In this document: piece after piece, positions 20,395 through 31,700 of the stretch
How positions within the stretch are numbered: the first letter of the stretch is position 1
How the letters are laid out: each line of letters begins with the position of its first letter
Assembly: GCA_014905825.1 (NCBI GenBank)
Contig: JACGCN010000118.1
Location: 1-37,188, forward strand
DNA length: 37,188 bases
Source of the DNA: Lyophyllum atratum
Taxonomy: Eukaryota > Basidiomycota > Agaricomycetes > Agaricales > Lyophyllaceae
Reading direction: 5' to 3'
The notes under the pieces: generated by a model
Told to the model about the DNA's origin: nothing
Database searches by the model: none
The model's input: only the letters and a program-made list of their open reading frames with translations
Made by a program: the position numbers and the translations under genes

Positions 20395-22257
20395 TCATTG
20401 CTGAAGTCCGTAAATTTGATCAAGCTGCTCTTTGAAGGCTTCCTCTACAGCCTTCCGCCGAATGTTGCCTTTCGTCGCGGTGCGAGGCAACGTCTGCGGC
20501 GCTACGACGACAATCATATTGGTCGAAGTGATGCGCTCGTGGAGATACCGTCTAGAGTGGAAGTGCCGCGTCTTGCGAATGATCTCTTTCTTGAGTTTGT
20601 TGTGGTCCATGTCAGTTGCTGGTTCAATGAACATGACCGGCGATGGTCGACCAGAACCGACAACCACGCATTCTGAGATCAAGTTTCCACAGGTGGCGCG
20701 AACATTGTCCTCGATGGCTCTAGGTTTCATCCACGTCAGCTACATGATTGACGAGATGACATCAAAAAACCTACTTCGTATCACATCGTAGACTGTTTTC
20801 TGATTTGATCCAATCGTCGTCTCGTCCGCGGAATACATACAATCCAGGCGCAGGCTCTTGAAAAAGATCGCCGGTGTGGAAGTCACCATCAGCATGTCTC
20901 AGAGAGACATCTGGGCAGTCTCCTGATTCAGCAAGGATCACCAGTTCGAGCAGCCTGGCGGTTGACTGATGCGCTTGCTGTGGTACTGGTGCAATCGGGC
21001 GGAAGGCGTAAGCGACACCCACGAGGGGCCGAAGGAGGCCTGCATTACGTTCCTTGCCTCCTACAGAGAGCAACATTGCTCCACATTCTGTGCTGCCAAA
21101 AAGGTTCTAGATGTACTTGTCAATACATGTGATGATGCGAAGTTGGTTCACCATACCTTCAATGGAATGCCGTTTGCGTATGCCCACTCCTCTTCGTCTC
21201 GAGGCAATGGTAAGCCACTGTACAGGACTTCATCGAGGCCAGACAGCATCGACAGCAGTTTTGCGTCACTTCGAGACTTGCGGAGGTGATTTGCGAGGAA
21301 GGCCGCAAATTGGTTGAGTCTGTTAAGGCCGCCCAAATGAATCATGTGCATGAGCTCCTCTGAGGAGAATCCGATGGTCGTGGGTTGGACGACACATGAA
21401 CCATGTTGAAGACTTCCGATGAGCACTGCGTACGCAAAACGTTAGATTGAAAACGTTGTAAGTTGGTAGGAACTCACTGAATGTTTGGCCGATGTGGCAC
21501 ATACTTCCCCTGTTAAATATCGTCAGAACACCTAGCCAGATAGCTGTATTATATAAACTCACATCCAGACAGTGACATCCTGCCGCTGCAGACTGCGAGG
21601 TGTACTAGCTTGATGGGATTTGTGAACGGCTGAATTGAGCCAACGGTAGCTACATGGAACTAGCTTCGGGCTTCCCGAGGTCGACCCGCTCGTGTGGAAA
21701 ATGAATGCAATGTCGTCTTCATCCATATCAGACAATGGGGGAAGTACTTCCGAATCCACCGTCTCCGGGGTGATAACGAGGTGTGTGGGAACAGGACATT
21801 CTTCCAATGTAGAAGCAAATGTAGTATCGTGAATGAGAGCTTTCGCGTGGCCCCGTTGTAGTAGCTCGTAGATTACAGAGGGGTTGGGGAGGCGTAGACT
21901 GAAGAGCTGTGGAATATAACCAGCTCTGGAGACACCATATATATGAAGCACATCCGCGTAAGTGAAACCACCAATCCTGCGAGAAAATTAATTTGCCCAT
22001 TGGGCATAGAAGTTGGGAGGAACAAAGTATACATACCATAGACCAACGACGGATCGTGGCGGAATGCCGTCATCCCCAAGCGTTCGCGCCCAGTATCGGG
22101 CGTGTGTCTCGACATCACTCTGAAACTGTTGGTAGGTTATTGAATCCCAACCATATAACTGGCCAGTGGAGACATCGACTCGGGGTGTCTTGAAGACGGC
22201 AGAAAGTGGATAAAGAGTTGCGCTCGTTTCGAGAACAGAGAGATGTGACTTGAGCAT
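20395..22257 (-). CDS. Stand-alone adenylate-forming (AMP-binding) enzyme
   Basis: The ANL superfamily activates carboxylic acids as acyl-AMP. From ATG 22257 (MLKSHLSVLETSATLYPLSA) the exons join cleanly. Motifs in order: A3 FIFHTSGSTSGSPKLVP, A5 NLFGSTECGAMLL, A7 DFHTGDLF, A8 YVFRGRDDDWIKSENSLRCD, and A10 LPRTATKGNIRR with the catalytic lysine. The chain ends QLDQIYGLQQ at TGA 20395-20397. It has about 560 residues and no phosphopantetheine carrier or reductase domain, so it is neither a complete NRPS-like reductase nor an NRPS. Agaricomycetes carry many such 'acetyl-CoA synthetase-like' proteins with the DDWIK/ENSLRCDTKAIEDN block. A CoA ligase for an aryl or fatty acid, or an orphan adenylation enzyme working in trans, are both possible; the substrate is unknown. 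Introns near 21075-21160, 21427-21510 and 21960-22030 are ordinary. Confidence 0.85.
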
Positions 22258-23538
22258 GTATTGGTGGATTAGAGAATATGTGATTTGGTACTGTCCCACA
22301 GCAGCATACCTATACTATATATATGCTCTGTTGAGGATAGAGAGATTTGAGTCAAGTTTCCGGAAGCGGAGAGAGGTAGACGTTGTCAGGTCCTCGTATC
22401 GTTTCGAATAGCCTCCTCTGTCTAAACCAGATTGAAACGCGTGCATGGCAGGCCGAGGCAGGTACACCATCGATAATTGCACACCAAATGCGGTAGAATG
22501 TTGGAGAGATGGACCACTAGATGGACGTGTCATTTGTCAAATGGGGACAGGAATCCGACGGCAGGCAAGATGCAAGGAGATGACAGAGAGCCTGCGGCTC
22601 AGCAAGACCGCAGAGTACAAGAGCGTCATAATGAGTCAATTCCGAAGGCAATGCAGACCCATCTGCATTCGATATACCTGTATTCCGTGAAAGCCTGCGA
22701 TTACATCGAGTGAACAACGGCACTGAGTATTTGGCGATACGAACAAGTCAACTCCCGCCCTTGACGGGAAGGCGCGTCATCATGTGACCACAATTATACA
22801 GACAGGCTGTCGGAAATGCATAGGTTATTGAGGCGTAGGGATACACCTCATCCTCCTCCATATGCCGTTCAGATATTGGACTCTGGAGGCAGTGTCGTCT
22901 ATGAGTGATCATTGATATCCTGTGCACTACATACGAGTCACGACGGTGCCATTCAGGCACAACTACGATTAATTCGACAGTCACAGATGTCTGTACTCCG
23001 TCATTTATGAGATCTACTACCCAACATCTTTACAAGCTGGAGGAAAAGGTTATTCGTGATCTCCAAAGGCAGAACAAGGAACACAACTTCTAGTTCGGGA
23101 TGCCAACGTTTCGAACAGTGCTGTTCAGACCAATGATCAAACGATCTCGCTGCAGCAACCAAGTAGTCTTTCAACAGCCAATACCACAACTTTTGGACCC
23201 CCTTGGCACAAACTTCAACGACCGAGATCAATCGCACTTGCCGCATACCGTTACGCTTGTCAAGACTCAACATGAGAGGTTGGAGGACTCCGAGGAGGTT
23301 GTTACATAATGCAATTGTACACGTGACCTTTTTGAAAAAAGGATTCCGAAGGCTGCCATTCAGTTGTCAGTCACCAGAGTCACGGCGCATGCACCGTTCT
23401 CGAACGCTGAGGTGACTTTGGAGGTGCAGCGATTGGCCTGTGGAAATGTAAGTTATTCCTATGACTCCCCACGCAAATCTCATTGGAGTATAGACCACAG
23501 GGATAGGCACTTCAGCCTGGAAGTCAACCTGGCTGTCC
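22258..23538. other. Long intergenic region between divergent enzyme and PPR genes
   Basis: This 1281-bp stretch is the longest non-genic interval of the window. It must contain the promoter of the adenylating enzyme (left) and of the PPR gene (right). I see no transposon ends, RNA gene or repeat. A piece that looks like coding sequence in two frames lies at 23007-23275 and is listed separately. Confidence 0.5.
23007..23275 (+). other. Possible small coding region or gene remnant
   Basis: From an ATG at 23007 one frame gives a helical stretch with HLYKLEEKVIRDLQRQNKEH, ending at 23093. A second frame, open from 23060 to a stop at 23273-23275, gives QLLVRDANVSNSAVQTNDQT, a Gln/Ser/Thr segment, then WHKLQRPRSIALAAYRYAC. 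One missing base near 23080-23090 would fuse them into roughly 90 residues. I do not recognise it. It could be a short unannotated gene, the relic of a larger one, or chance. Confidence 0.25.
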
Positions 23539-25995
23539 ATGCTCAGGAGGGTTGGTTTAGTGCACAGGCAACATCTCGAGCACTTTGGTGTACTGAGTGG
23601 ATCCAGCGAGCTTCGCGTGTCTTCCCGAGCCGTCTGTTCCCCTTCTCCAAAACGATGGACAGCTTCCGCTGCGGTCGCTCCGCGGTCCAATCTCTGCCAC
23701 TCCAGAACCGCACAGGCGTCTCGGACTGGCACAACTCCCGCCTTCATAAAATCCCCCTCTCAGACACCTCTACCCCCAGAAATAATCTCTATTGTAGAAG
23801 AACTCTTTTCGGGAACAGTCGAAGACGCTCCTATATTGAAGGGGATTCGAGCGTCCCCAGTTCTGTCCCGATACCTCGCCCACCCCGAAAGTGCGCGAAG
23901 GCTCGCAGAGGCACTTGCATTGACGGATCACCCGCTACGGTCCCTTCAACTTCTAAGGGTCGCGCACACCCTCGGATCGAAGCTCAAACACAACGCATAC
24001 GAGTGTGTATCCTTTCGCCTCGCGGGGAAGAGACATTGGAACGGGGTACTCTCGGCAGTCTCTCTTGCGAAGAAACACGTGGGACGAATGACTTCTCGAC
24101 TGCTCAATTGGCGTGCACGCGCTTTGATAGAGACAGAAGACTACGCAGGACTTCAAGGCGTCATAGCGGAATTCAAGGAAGAATGCCTAATGCCCACTCG
24201 ACGTACCTTCCACCTCATTTTGTCCGGCCACATCCGCAACAGCGACCTTTTGATGGCGAAACAATGTATAGCAGCGATGACGGAAGCCGGTTGTATACCC
24301 GACGCATCTACACATGCCATCGTCGCAACACATTACAGAAGATTGGGACAAGATTGGCAGGTAGAACTCCGGTCACTAGAAGCACTTCCAGATGTCACAG
24401 CCACCACGGCAACTGCGGTCCTCAACAGCTTGATGCAGCTTTGTCTCGATGCTCGCGATTGTCGAGGAGCCTTACAGCTACTGAAATTATTCAATCCAAC
24501 CGATGTCGACGCCATCGCCGCAACGATGACCGCTGGGAAAGGATTCGACAACGAAAGCCTGACAAGTTACAAGACCGCTCCGTCTCCACCCATCCGCTTG
24601 AGTCTCTCACCCAACGCTGCCACATTCTCCATTTTTATCAATTACCAAGCCTCGCAGTCAAATATTTCTGGTGCTCTTCATATATTCAGAAATATGCTCA
24701 CAGCAGGTGTCCAACCCACTCCTGGCACCGTCACCTCCCTCATCCACGTCTTTTTCGCTGCGGAGCAAGGAGATCTCGCCGTGCGAATGGTGGCAAAGAT
24801 GTGTAACGCTAAGGGGGTGCTGCCTTCCATGTTTGAACCCATATTGTCGTCGCAGACCATTGATAGCCTCCCGTGGGATCCCTCTGGCCTCTCACCCACT
24901 ATTCAGGTCTTCAATGCGCTCTTCAGAGGTGTTCTACGCACCCATGGTCTAAGCGGCACCGACGCTGTCCTGCGTATCATGCATGCCAGCGACGTTCGAC
25001 CTACTGCTGCAACTCTGGAGATACTGATGACGCACCTAAGCAAGGTTGAACGATGTCATCCAGGCGTACTATTGCGTGTATTGCGCCAATTTTCCTCTCC
25101 CGACATCCAACCAACTCTCCGACATATGCACATCATATTTAGCTGTGTTCTACGTCATGAAAAATACCTCTTATACGGTAGTGGCTGGGACACCATCGCT
25201 GCCAAATATTCTCCTCACCGCAATGAGCCGGAACAGTACTACCCCGAACACCGGATTTCGGTCGAAGCAGATTCATTTGATCCCACCGCGGGTATTGCGC
25301 TGTCCCAAGCGCTCTCACATAGGCGCCTCGCCCGTCCATCTGTACAATCACTATCGTCCCGGCAAATACTGAGCGACACGGCCATGGTCTCCTTGCGCAT
25401 TCGACATGATGCTTTGATAAAATCGGATATCGACTCAGCGAAGGAAATCTTCCAGACCTTGCTAAACCGTGGAATGCATCCAAACGAATACCATTTCAGT
25501 GCATTGATGGAAGGCCTTGCACAATCGGGCGATGTCGAGGGTACATTGGATGTTATGAGATCTGCCAACCGGGCCGGAGTCAAACCTAATGTTGTGATGT
25601 TCACCGTTCTCATCGTCGGTCACGCACGTCAAGGGAGGCCCGATAGGGCGATGCAGGTCTTCCAAGATATGGTATCTGCTGGGGTCACTCCCGATGTACC
25701 ATCGATCGACGCTGTTGCTAGTGCCTTCTTCGCCGTCGGAGCATACGACATGGCGAAGAAGGTCTTGAGATCGTTGTGGACCTATATTCAACCTTTCCCC
25801 CAAGAATTAGGAAATTCCTCTCTCAAAACTCTGGCTCACGCTTTCCGATCACTCCACGACAAGAATCGTCACGGAGTCAAACCGCCATCCAAGCAGGAGC
25901 GCCTAACACTGCGGTTGAAGTTAAATAGGTTGAGAGAGACATGGGGAAGTGGCTCGACGAAGCAAGCCAAGTCATCTAGGCCTTCTCGAACTTAA
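23539..25995 (+). CDS. Pentatricopeptide-repeat protein, probably mitochondrial
   Basis: A single uninterrupted frame of 818 residues runs from ATG 23539. The N-terminus is Arg-rich and poor in acidic residues (MLRRVGLVHRQHLEHFGVLS), as expected for mitochondrial import. Helical-pair repeats of about 35 residues occur through the chain: RRTFHLILSGHIRNSDLLMA (near 225), ATFSIFINYQASQSNISGAL with MLTAGVQPTPGTVTSLIHVF (near 360-400), and the clearest set, NEYHFSALMEGLAQSGDVEG, NVVMFTVLIVGHARQGRPDR and MQVFQDMVSAGVTPDVPSID (near 655-735). PPR proteins bind organellar RNA and act in its processing or translation; the RNA target cannot be read from this. No introns, which is unusual in this window. 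Confidence 0.9.
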   Translation: MLRRVGLVHRQHLEHFGVLSGSSELRVSSRAVCSPSPKRWTASAAVAPRSNLCHSRTAQASRTGTTPAFIKSPSQTPLPPEIISIVEELFSGTVEDAPILKGIRASPVLSRYLAHPESARRLAEALALTDHPLRSLQLLRVAHTLGSKLKHNAYECVSFRLAGKRHWNGVLSAVSLAKKHVGRMTSRLLNWRARALIETEDYAGLQGVIAEFKEECLMPTRRTFHLILSGHIRNSDLLMAKQCIAAMTEAGCIPDASTHAIVATHYRRLGQDWQVELRSLEALPDVTATTATAVLNSLMQLCLDARDCRGALQLLKLFNPTDVDAIAATMTAGKGFDNESLTSYKTAPSPPIRLSLSPNAATFSIFINYQASQSNISGALHIFRNMLTAGVQPTPGTVTSLIHVFFAAEQGDLAVRMVAKMCNAKGVLPSMFEPILSSQTIDSLPWDPSGLSPTIQVFNALFRGVLRTHGLSGTDAVLRIMHASDVRPTAATLEILMTHLSKVERCHPGVLLRVLRQFSSPDIQPTLRHMHIIFSCVLRHEKYLLYGSGWDTIAAKYSPHRNEPEQYYPEHRISVEADSFDPTAGIALSQALSHRRLARPSVQSLSSRQILSDTAMVSLRIRHDALIKSDIDSAKEIFQTLLNRGMHPNEYHFSALMEGLAQSGDVEGTLDVMRSANRAGVKPNVVMFTVLIVGHARQGRPDRAMQVFQDMVSAGVTPDVPSIDAVASAFFAVGAYDMAKKVLRSLWTYIQPFPQELGNSSLKTLAHAFRSLHDKNRHGVKPPSKQERLTLRLKLNRLRETWGSGSTKQAKSSRPSRT

Positions 25996-26112
25996 CAGAC
26001 AGCACGATTTCTTCGACGGTATATAATACAATGTGGATCCTCCACAGGAGCGATTGTAATAGTGTACATTAGTAAGTCTAGTATGAGAATCAATGGAAAT
26101 ATATACGGGAGC

Positions 26113-27919
26113 CTACGCAAATTTGGCATCGAGAAGACGCAGTGCATCACGAACCGCGTCCGTCTCGACCTCGCGTACTCTTTGTCGTCCACACCTGACT
26201 AAGACGTCCTGCGATGCAAGCCGCGGGGAGGAAGGTGGTCCGTTCGAGCGCGCACGCTCCTTTTCTCTGTAATGTGCATGAGGATCGGTCAAGAGGACTG
26301 GTTCATGTTCAGCTGGTACGTTGCTCGCGCCTGGTGAAAGTGCACGCTCGGGTGTGATGGACCCTAAAGCGGGAGAGATAACAACCCTTGGTCCAGTGCA
26401 CTTTGACCTGCGCGCAACGACCTCGGCGAGGAGTGATAGATCTGTGAAGGAAACATTAGGATGGGATTTGATTTGACGCCATGCATCGTTTGTAGGCATC
26501 GTTTCTGGCCCGTCTTGCGAGGTCGATGAGGCCGGAACTGAAGACATATAGAGAGATGTCGGGGAACGACAATTGCAGTTGGAAGGATTTTCGCAGCAAT
26601 CGATGAAGGGTGTACGCTGGTTGTGAGTGGAAGGCGCATCCTGACCGTAGGGGCAATCAGCACAAGGCCCCCGAGAAGCGACAGACTCCTCGATAGCGGA
26701 GCAGAAGGCTTTTCCGAACGAGTCATCCGCACATGCCATGCAGTTGGAGGGGTCGCCCGAGCAGTTGGCAGGAGTAGCTTCTTGCGCAGGCGGAGCGACG
26801 GCAAAAATGCTGTTAGCATTCGGGTTCGCTGGCCGCCGACGTAGAGGAACAGGAGGTTGATAAGGTGGAAGGTTTTCCAAGATGCATGGGGCGGGAGACT
26901 CGAGTTGTATCGTGTTGGTGGTATGCAAGATGGAAGTCACAGGCGCCTGGCTATAATCATTGTTTGAGGCTTTGAAACTGAGCCTTTCCACCGCATGTGC
27001 CTGCTGCGCAACAAATTCACGACAAACGCATGGCGTGTCTTCGCTGCAAAATCCACAGTCGAAGGGAGGGAACCCGTTAGCGTCAAGCTGGGTCGGTTTC
27101 ATGGTGGAGAAGTCCAGTAGATTGGACATGGACGTATGACCCGCATCAAGATGTACGTCATAACTTGGTAGAGGTGAACATCGGGTATCAGAGGTTCCAG
27201 TAGAGTCTGGAGACGATACCATGGATGGTGGGGAAGGGGTATAGGAGACGGCCAAAGGGGAAGCCGTGGTCCGAGGAGAGTCTGGAATGGATTTTGCACG
27301 TTTACTGGCGGGATTGGAAAGTGAAGTGTCATCTCTCCATCGCTTCTTATCGTTTTCGTGAAATGTCGCCTGACCCTGTCCTGCTTTGGAAAGCTTTTCC
27401 TTGAGAAGAGAATTCTCGACACGGAGGCTTTCGTTCTCTTCCTTTAGGCGTTTAGCTATATTCTGGAGAGCAACATTACGCTCGATTTCTCCCTGCTCGT
27501 ATGACTGAACGCGAGCTTGTAGTTCTGCGAGCTGCGACTGTTTCCGTTCCCGAAAGGCGCGCTGCGCTGCTCTACATGCCACGTTTTAGCATCCGTGAAA
27601 CCGCGCAGCAGAATATATTAACCTATTCTGAACCCGACGTCCTTTATTGTCAAGTTGCACCTACATCATCAGGCACTAATCAGCGACCAGAGTGAGCACA
27701 GCTCAGAGTGGAACATACGTCGTCCTCGGGCTTGGTAAGAATGGCGACATCCTTCTTCGGCTTACGGCCAGGTTTAGGTTTTGGTGCAATAACCCACTCT
27801 TTGGATGCTGTAGCTATGATGAGCATGTACTGTGGTATTTAGCATGCAATCGGCCTACCTGTGGCCCAAAGCGTGGTTGAGGAGGAGACGGAATTGTTGG
27901 CGACTGCGGGTGCGACCAT
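26113..27919 (-). CDS. hapX: HapX-type bZIP regulator of iron homeostasis
   Basis: HapX represses iron-consuming genes when iron is scarce and works with the CCAAT-binding complex. The gene encodes about 550 residues from ATG 27919. Residues 24-52 carry the Hap4-like CCAAT-complex docking motif (SKEWVIAPKPKPGRKPKK, then DVAILTKPEDD). The bZIP follows (about 58-125): GRRVQNRAAQRAFRERKQSQ with a leucine-zipper-like helix, LAELQARVQSYEQ through LRVENSLLKEKL. The 51-nt intron at 27572-27622 falls inside NR/AAQR of the basic region. Three cysteine clusters follow, the iron-sensing type: CGFCSEDTPCVC (about 237-248), CSGDPSNCMAC to FC (335-355), and CADCPYG to CCENPSNCNC (368-399). The tail is Ser/Pro-rich, ending LLDAKFA. 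It converges with the PPR gene. Confidence is high, since docking motif, bZIP and Cys clusters occur together. Confidence 0.93.
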
Positions 27920-28113
27920 TATCGCGAAAATGACCAGGAAGTAGAGGGATTTGCGGTGTGAGAGTGAAGATGGGTATGCGAGGGAGGGGTCTTAAAGCAA
28001 GGAGATGGCGGGAGGCTCTTGTCTGATAAGATATCGGACATAGCCGGAGCGGCTTCCGATCTCCGGCTCCGTACAGTTGCTGTTGACGCTGTTCTCACCT
28101 GTGGCGTGTCCAT
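27919..28113 (-). other. Upstream ORF ending on the hapX start codon
   Basis: From an ATG at 28113 (reading MDTPQVRTASTATVRSRRSE) a 64-codon frame runs toward hapX and stops at TAA 27919-27921. The stop and the hapX ATG share one base (TAATG). If the transcript starts upstream of 28113, ribosomes would terminate here and could reinitiate on hapX. Whether it is transcribed is not shown by sequence. Confidence 0.4.
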
Positions 28114-28464
28114 TGCAGTCCCAACCAAGTGTCAACCGCGCGTAAATACTATCGGGCATCTCATGGGGCTCATATCCCGGATGTATTTCCCAAAATCTAT
28201 CCCCTTTACCGCTCTGGTACTGTCATTCCCCCATCGCTTCACCTCCACTTTGGGAAACAGAGTCGGGTAACTTAAATAATGTGAGAACCTGTCGCGTCTC
28301 TTAGTGCACGACGAACGGACTATTGATCAACCAAAGCCTCCGGTAGAACCGTGTATTGACCGTGTAAGTCTTTTAACGTTGATGTGTCCACGTTTGATGA
28401 GAAGCATGTCATGAAATTCACACTGCAGCGTGTGTTTATTCCCAACACCTGAGATACGACGACT
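27920..28464. promoter_or_regulatory. hapX upstream region with a GATA-type site
   Basis: This is the hapX leader and promoter side (545 bp), also holding the eIF3b 3' end. TGATAAG at 28024-28030, followed by GATATC at 28030-28035, sits about 105-115 bp before the hapX ATG. Fungal iron GATA repressors (SreA, Fep1, Urbs1) bind ATCWGATAA-like sites and regulate hapX orthologs. The match is partial, so the assignment is an inference. Confidence 0.35.
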
Positions 28465-31093
28465 TTACTCTATGACCACTTCCTCTATTTGTTCAATCAC
28501 TTCGTCGACCCACACCTCAATCTCTTCTTTCTCTTCCTCAGACTCTCGCGCCTTGCCGTGTTTCTGACCCCTTTCTTCAGCGTGTTCTCTTTTGCACAAA
28601 GCGCGCCATGCGTTCCATTCGTCCACAAGCCTCTTGCGAAGTGCGATGAGTTCCGCGCTAACGTTGCTCTCCTCGGCCGCATCGTCTTCGTCAAAGGTAC
28701 GACTGTACTCGCGCAAGTTCTTGCGGATCAGTTTTTGTTGCTCCTTGGTCAACAATGTTGGCGGACGTGGACGCCAAATAAACTGCTTGAAGCGGTCTTG
28801 AATCTGTTTGACAATTTCCTGACCACGGAAATCCCAAATTGCAAACCCGTTCTCGAGCTGCAAATTTGGGGTTCAAAAACTATGAGAATGCTCCCAAAAA
28901 TATCCACGCACAGTATGAGTCCAGGCACTAGCACTCGTGGCTAGATAACGGCCGCTTGGGTCCCATTCAACATCAGTGACCCCATAATGATCAGCGGTGC
29001 CGAGTAATTGAATCCCACCACCCCAATCTTCTTTGGACACTTGTCCCTCCCGGCGACCAGTGTCTTCGACGTTAAAATCAAGGTCCCAGAATTCAAGTTC
29101 CGATTTGTTAGAGGACCCCACGGTAGCGAGGACCACATGGCGGCCCCGGGGTGACCACCGGATAGCATTACTCGTGCGAGAGGGAAGTGTACCTGGAAGA
29201 TATGAATTGCAAGGCCGGATATGAAGCAGGTGTAGGCGTACGTAAAAGTTTAAAGTCATTTTTGCCATGTTCCAACTGATAGAAGCTGACGTCAGTTTTT
29301 ATGGTGATACCCGGCCCAGGGTTACCGAGGTTGGGATCGCTGCTGGAGACGATGGCAAAGCGCTCGCCTTTGGGCTCCCACGAGAAATCGGTGACGGTAT
29401 CTGTCGGAGTCTCAGATACGCAACAGAGGTACAGTGAGTCGAATGCTGACCTTTAAGTTCCACAACCTCCACCGGATAGTCCTTTTCACGCACTCGGAAT
29501 ATTTCGAGGTTACAAAAGATGGACTTCTTTGTCTTCGTGTGACGATCCACCTTGACGCAGAGGAAGTCTCCTTGATTTTGCCAATAAAGTTTACACTACG
29601 AATTGGGTGCGATCAGCGCACGTCAAACAAGAATGAAGTGGACTGACCTCAGTGACATTGAATAAATTCTTCTGTCGCAGGATAGTACGACTGGGGAAAG
29701 CCAGAAGGGTGACGCGTGCAGGTTGATTTGCCACTTCAGGTGTCCAATAAACCAGCATGTTTTCTCGGGCCTTCTTTACGGCCGCTTTGTTTGCGGTTCC
29801 GCTCACCGCCACCTTAGCGTCTTTGTCAGCGTCCTCTTTGTCTTTTTCGCCCTGTGGACACCACTCGAAATCGACTACCCCTTCGATCTTCAAACTCTTT
29901 TTCCCATGCAAGTACATGCTAGGAAGTTCATGTACACTGATCATTTGGCCAGGGGTAACACGTGCGACAAAGTTGTCGTCAGGACTCCATTTGAGGGCGG
30001 GCCACTGCATCTGCTTCTTGGTCCCAGGCAGATCGCTGTCATTGTTGGTAGAGAATGTGCGAAGCAGATCTCCGGATTTGATATCCCACACGGCTATGTT
30101 ATTGCCTTCATCATCCGGTGAGAAGTATTGAGGTCCTTGCAGAGCACCTTCGGGAACGACGATGGGTTCGTTAGACCATGTGACCAGATATTGCTCGCAC
30201 GGGGAGAAGTCGATAAGTTTAACCAGAGGGTGTGCAAATTTTTGTTGAGGTTTCCATGAAGGGCCACCCCAGAGACGCACGCCTTGTCGGTGCAGGGTAG
30301 CGACATAGGTGCCCAGTGGAGACCACGCAACATAGAGAAAATCCCTCCATTCCTGGATGGACAATCGACAAACAGAAAAGCGAGACAACTGAGATAACTC
30401 ACTGGTTTGAATGCTAGTTCACTTTGCGATGGTTTCCCATGCCAGTGAATTTCCACATCGTCACCCCGATATGTGACATATTGATCACGACCTTGGGGGT
30501 CAGCAAGCCATGCCCGAAGATGTTCCTGTGCGAACAAGTAAGTTCGGCCGCCACTTCTAACAACATATTGACCGTACCTTGGGAGTAAATTCTTCAACTT
30601 CAGGCTCTGTATACGCCTCGTCCATATCCGCAAATGCTTCTACGTCAGTAAAACGATTGACTTTGAAGGTATGTTTAGAGTCAAAAGGATGGTTGTGGAG
30701 AGCCGAAAGCGCCAGATTGGAATCGTCGACGTTTCGGAAGTCCACGAAAAGGTATCTGGTATCTGGTTGAGAAAGTAAACTTGGACAACAAGCCTTGACA
30801 TACCCCTTGCTTTTCCCAGTGGTATCATCCCAAGGCATGAAGATATCGTCAGATTGGATCGCGACTCCTTTACGCGAAAACTCTTTGCAGACTTTTGCAA
30901 GCAGCCTCTCTAGCTTCGATTTGTCGATGATAGGAACGCCATCCACAACGAGTGTCTTGTCGAAACCGTCATCGTAATGGACATGGTATCTGGATATTTT
31001 CGTTATGGACACGCACTCAATAACCAGTATTGTTCTTACATACTTTTCCTCGATGTCCGTGTAGTCAATGTCGTCTGCGGTTGTGCCAGGCAT
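28465..31093 (-). CDS. PRT1: Translation initiation factor eIF3 subunit b (Prt1)
   Basis: eIF3b is a scaffold of eIF3 that binds the 40S subunit and holds subunits a, g and i. ATG 31093 starts [20 protein letters not shown]. An RRM-like domain follows ([41 protein letters not shown]). The beta-propeller then has [92 protein letters not shown] and [20 protein letters not shown]. The C-terminus is the eIF3i/g-contact helix region: [20 protein letters not shown], then an acidic tail ending EEVVIE at TAA 28465-28467. About seven short introns join cleanly, one of them at 30787 or so inside SKG/YLF. Total length of about 740 residues is normal. Confidence 0.95.
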
Positions 31094-31700
31094 TCTTTCT
31101 CGGTGAGCAGGCAACTTTTTGTGATGGGCGCGACTGAGCAAATTTGGCTTTGTAAATGTTTGGCACAGGCTTCACTTGCCCTCGTCCTTCATGCCATCAT
31201 GCATCATGACCTAACCGTTTCAACGCCGCTTCATCAATGACATGCATGACATTTGGTTGACTCTGCTATTTCCCCAAAGATAAGATGACAACACTAGCTT
31301 AATGCTTCCAGATCAGGACCTCTCCAGGTGTCGGTTGCTCAAGCCACCATGTGTAAAATGGTGTTAAAAATAGGTGCTTGCCAGTGATTCCTCCGATGTT
31401 CAATGAATATTCGATTTTGATAGTTCTGTCTGATCCACAGGATTGGTTGACAATTAGCCGATGTGGACCATGCGGGGGCTAAATCACTAGGAGGCCTGCC
31501 ATAGCAGTGAAGCTGAAGCTTTTGCAAGGTATCGTTCAATAACTTCAATTTGCTCCATTACATCTAATGTATTTATGTCGAGATTGGCGATGGCTAAATT
31601 AAGCGCTGTTATAAACGGATCTTCAAGTCCCTTGACGTCGCACGTGTGTACAGTAGAACTCCTTGCGAAAGGGTCGCAACTCATCTATCTTTCGACCACC
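31094..31700. other. Intergenic between divergent eIF3b and MFS genes
   Basis: These 607 bp carry both promoters. A short minus-strand frame at 31487-31684 has no support as a gene. I see no named regulatory element; in particular no clear CACGTG/CACGTT pair that would suggest Pho4 control of the transporter. Confidence 0.45.

Noticed and set aside
23364..24806. A 480-residue plus-strand frame overlapping the PPR gene.
   Set aside because: Its composition (very high Arg/Ser/Thr/His) is that of a shifted reading of the PPR gene; the other frame has the clear repeats and is longer.
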